Below are positions 62,682 to 64,000 of a stretch of 64,000 bases of DNA, in pieces. The DNA comes from Streptomyces clavuligerus (GTDB taxonomy: Bacteria > Actinomycetota > Actinomycetes > Streptomycetales > Streptomycetaceae): positions 434,001 to 498,000 of the forward strand of contig NZ_CP027858.1 in the NCBI RefSeq assembly GCF_005519465.1, read 5' to 3'. The notes beneath the pieces were generated by a model. It was not told where the DNA came from, ran no database searches, and was given only the letters and a program-made list of their open reading frames with translations. How positions within the stretch are numbered: the first letter of the stretch is position 1; each line of letters opens with the position of its first letter. The translations under genes and the position numbers were made by a program.

Positions 62682-64000
62682 CCACCGACTACACCGCCGA
62701 GGCCATCACCGTCCACTCCGGGCTGGAGGCGGTGCGCCGCAACCCGTCGATGTATGTCGGGTCGACCGGCCCGGACGGCGCCCACCACCTGGTGCTCGAA
62801 CTGGTCGACAACGCCGTGGACGAGGCCGCCGCCGGGCACTGCGGCGCGATCTCGGTGGAGCTGTACGACGACGGCTCCTGCTCGGTCACCGACGACGGCC
62901 GGGGCATCCCCACCGACCCGCACCCGGCGGCCGGTGTCCCGGCGTGTGAGCTCGTGCTCACCACGCTGCACTCGGGGGGCAAGTTCGACGACTCCTCGTA
63001 CGCGACCTCGGCCGGGCTGCACGGCGTCGGTCTGGCCTGTGTGAACGCGTTGTCGGAGTGGTTGCGGCTGGATGTGTGGCGCGACGGCGCGCACCACAGC
63101 GAGTCGTTCGCCCGAGGCTCGGTCGAGACCCCGCTCAAGCGGGTCGGCGACAGCGACCGCCGCGGCAGCCGGGTGTGGTTCCGCCCGGACCCGGAGATCT
63201 TCTCCTCCTGCCTGCTCGACACGGACCTGGTGCACGCCCGGCTGCTCGACATCGCGTACCTGCACCCGGGCCTGCGGGTCGAGCTCACCGACCACCGCAC
63301 CGGGCGGCACGAGTCGCTGTGCGAGACGACCGGGGTGCGGGGCCTGCTCGCGTACCGCGCCCACGACGCCGAGAAGGTGCACGCCGAGCCGACCACCATC
63401 GCCTGGGCCGGGGACGGGTGCGTGATCGACGCCGCCGTCCAGTGGACCGAGGGGTACGCGGAGCAGATCTTCAGCTACGTCAACACCGTCCGCACCGACC
63501 TGGGCGGGTCGCATGTGGACGCCCTGCGCCGCGCGCTGGCCGGGGTGGTGGCCGACCACCTCGGCCCGTCCGCGGACAGGATGACCGTGGTCGACATCCT
63601 GGAGGGGCTGACCGCGGTGATCGCGATCCGCACCCCGGACGCGCGGTTCGACGGCCAGACCAAACGCACCCTGCGCAACGACGACGCGGGCGCCCGCGTG
63701 TTCGACGTCGTCACCGAGCAGGCGCGGCGGGCGCTGGCGGCCGACCCGGAGCTGGCCCGCCGCATCGCCGAACGGGCCATCGACGCGAGCCGGGCCCGGC
63801 TCGCCGCGCGGCTGGCCGGGCGGACGGCCCGCTCCCGGACCCGGGCCGTCGAGGTCGACTACGCGGTCTACCAGCGACAGTTCGGCATCCGCTCGAAGGA
63901 CTGGCACGACTCGTGCGCCTGGCTCACCGACGAGGACCTGCTCGGCAAGCACGCGGAGCTGTGCGCGGTGCCGCCGGACGCGCGGATGCTGGACGTGTGC
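62678..64000 (+). CDS. GyrB-like ATPase/transducer fused to a methyltransferase-like domain (partial)
   Basis: 441 codons to the window edge, no stop. Residues 1-200 are the GHKL ATPase of type II topoisomerase B subunits: LVLELVDNAVDEAAAG (Mg/ATP Glu-Asn-Asp), VTDDGRGIPTD, HSGGKFDDSSYATSAGLHG. Residues 205-385 are the transducer, with the FDGQTKRTLRN loop (Gln327, Lys329). At about 392, where GyrB continues into TOPRIM (GKLADC, EGDSAGG), the frame instead reads YAVYQRQFGIRSKDWHD...LLGKHAELCAVPPDARMLDVC, which looks like the start of a class I SAM methyltransferase. It could not cleave DNA unless TOPRIM lies further on. Confidence 0.8.
   Translation, partial: MTTDYTAEAITVHSGLEAVRRNPSMYVGSTGPDGAHHLVLELVDNAVDEAAAGHCGAISVELYDDGSCSVTDDGRGIPTDPHPAAGVPACELVLTTLHSGGKFDDSSYATSAGLHGVGLACVNALSEWLRLDVWRDGAHHSESFARGSVETPLKRVGDSDRRGSRVWFRPDPEIFSSCLLDTDLVHARLLDIAYLHPGLRVELTDHRTGRHESLCETTGVRGLLAYRAHDAEKVHAEPTTIAWAGDGCVIDAAVQWTEGYAEQIFSYVNTVRTDLGGSHVDALRRALAGVVADHLGPSADRMTVVDILEGLTAVIAIRTPDARFDGQTKRTLRNDDAGARVFDVVTEQARRALAADPELARRIAERAIDASRARLAARLAGRTARSRTRAVEVDYAVYQRQFGIRSKDWHDSCAWLTDEDLLGKHAELCAVPPDARMLDVC

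Noticed and set aside
62678..64000. Full-length GyrB as a simple aminocoumarin-type resistance gene
   Set aside because: No TOPRIM sequence follows the transducer within the window and the frame changes to methyltransferase-like sequence; no aminocoumarin genes are seen in the cluster.

Overview
The window is high-GC actinobacterial DNA that reads like a Streptomyces chromosome. The evidence is very strong G/C preference at third codon positions, many translationally coupled ATGA/GTGA gene junctions, TTA leucine codons confined to a regulator and a biosynthetic gene, and families typical of streptomycetes (AfsQ/Cse-like two-component system, DUF2613, PaaX, PucR, LutABC, bacterial terpene synthase, StrR-type ParB-domain activator). 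All functions are assigned by reading; no database search was run.

Region 1 (1-14 kb) is accessory metabolism and regulation: a response regulator, histidine kinase and lipoprotein operon; a remnant of an Lrp/AsnC regulator; an FAD ferredoxin-reductase-like gene; an alpha/beta hydrolase; RidA beside a double Lrp regulator; a scar at about 8.91 kb where a truncated MFS exporter and a truncated, oppositely oriented hydrolase are joined tail to tail; a saccharopine-dehydrogenase-like gene divergent from a Baeyer-Villiger-type monooxygenase; and a PaaX-type regulator. Region 2 (14-32.7 kb) holds tRNA-Pro(GGG), DUF309, TauE-LutABC, a polyprenyl-synthase-like gene lacking its first Asp-rich motif, a secreted TNT-type NAD-glycohydrolase-like protein with a small downstream partner, a class I terpene synthase, a GMC oxidoreductase operon, a Stealth phosphotransferase, a beta/gamma-crystallin-like secreted protein, an acyltransferase, a PucR regulator, DUF2613 and DUF3068.

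Region 3 (33.1-43.3 kb) is one tightly packed plus-strand operon for an envelope glycoconjugate: GT4 glycosyltransferase, methyltransferase, giant AftD/DUF3367-like membrane glycosyltransferase, condensation-fold acyltransferase, second methyltransferase, DMT transporter and Trm112-like protein.

Region 4 (43.5 kb to the right edge, where it continues) is a biosynthetic gene cluster. On the minus strand are an A-T protein, a 123-codon ORF, a C-A-T-C-A-T-reductase NRPS, a methyltransferase-like ORF rich in proline at expected leucine positions, and a P450. Divergent from them is a StrR/NovG-type activator carrying a near-consensus StrR-type 29-bp operator inside its own coding sequence. Both the activator and the A-T gene have a TTA codon within their first eleven codons. 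An MHS-type MFS transporter and a sulfatase-superfamily hydrolase form a second minus-strand pair. Divergent from that pair, a coupled plus-strand operon encodes a cobalamin-binding radical SAM enzyme, a sulfotransferase, a methyltransferase, a rubrerythrin-fold protein lacking several metal ligands, and a GyrB-type GHKL ATPase plus transducer that runs, where TOPRIM should start, into the beginning of a SAM methyltransferase-like domain. A three-residue peptide released reductively as an aldehyde or alcohol, then methylated and sulfated, is the simplest reading. I could not match the set to a known product, and the GyrB-methyltransferase chimera is the most unusual element.
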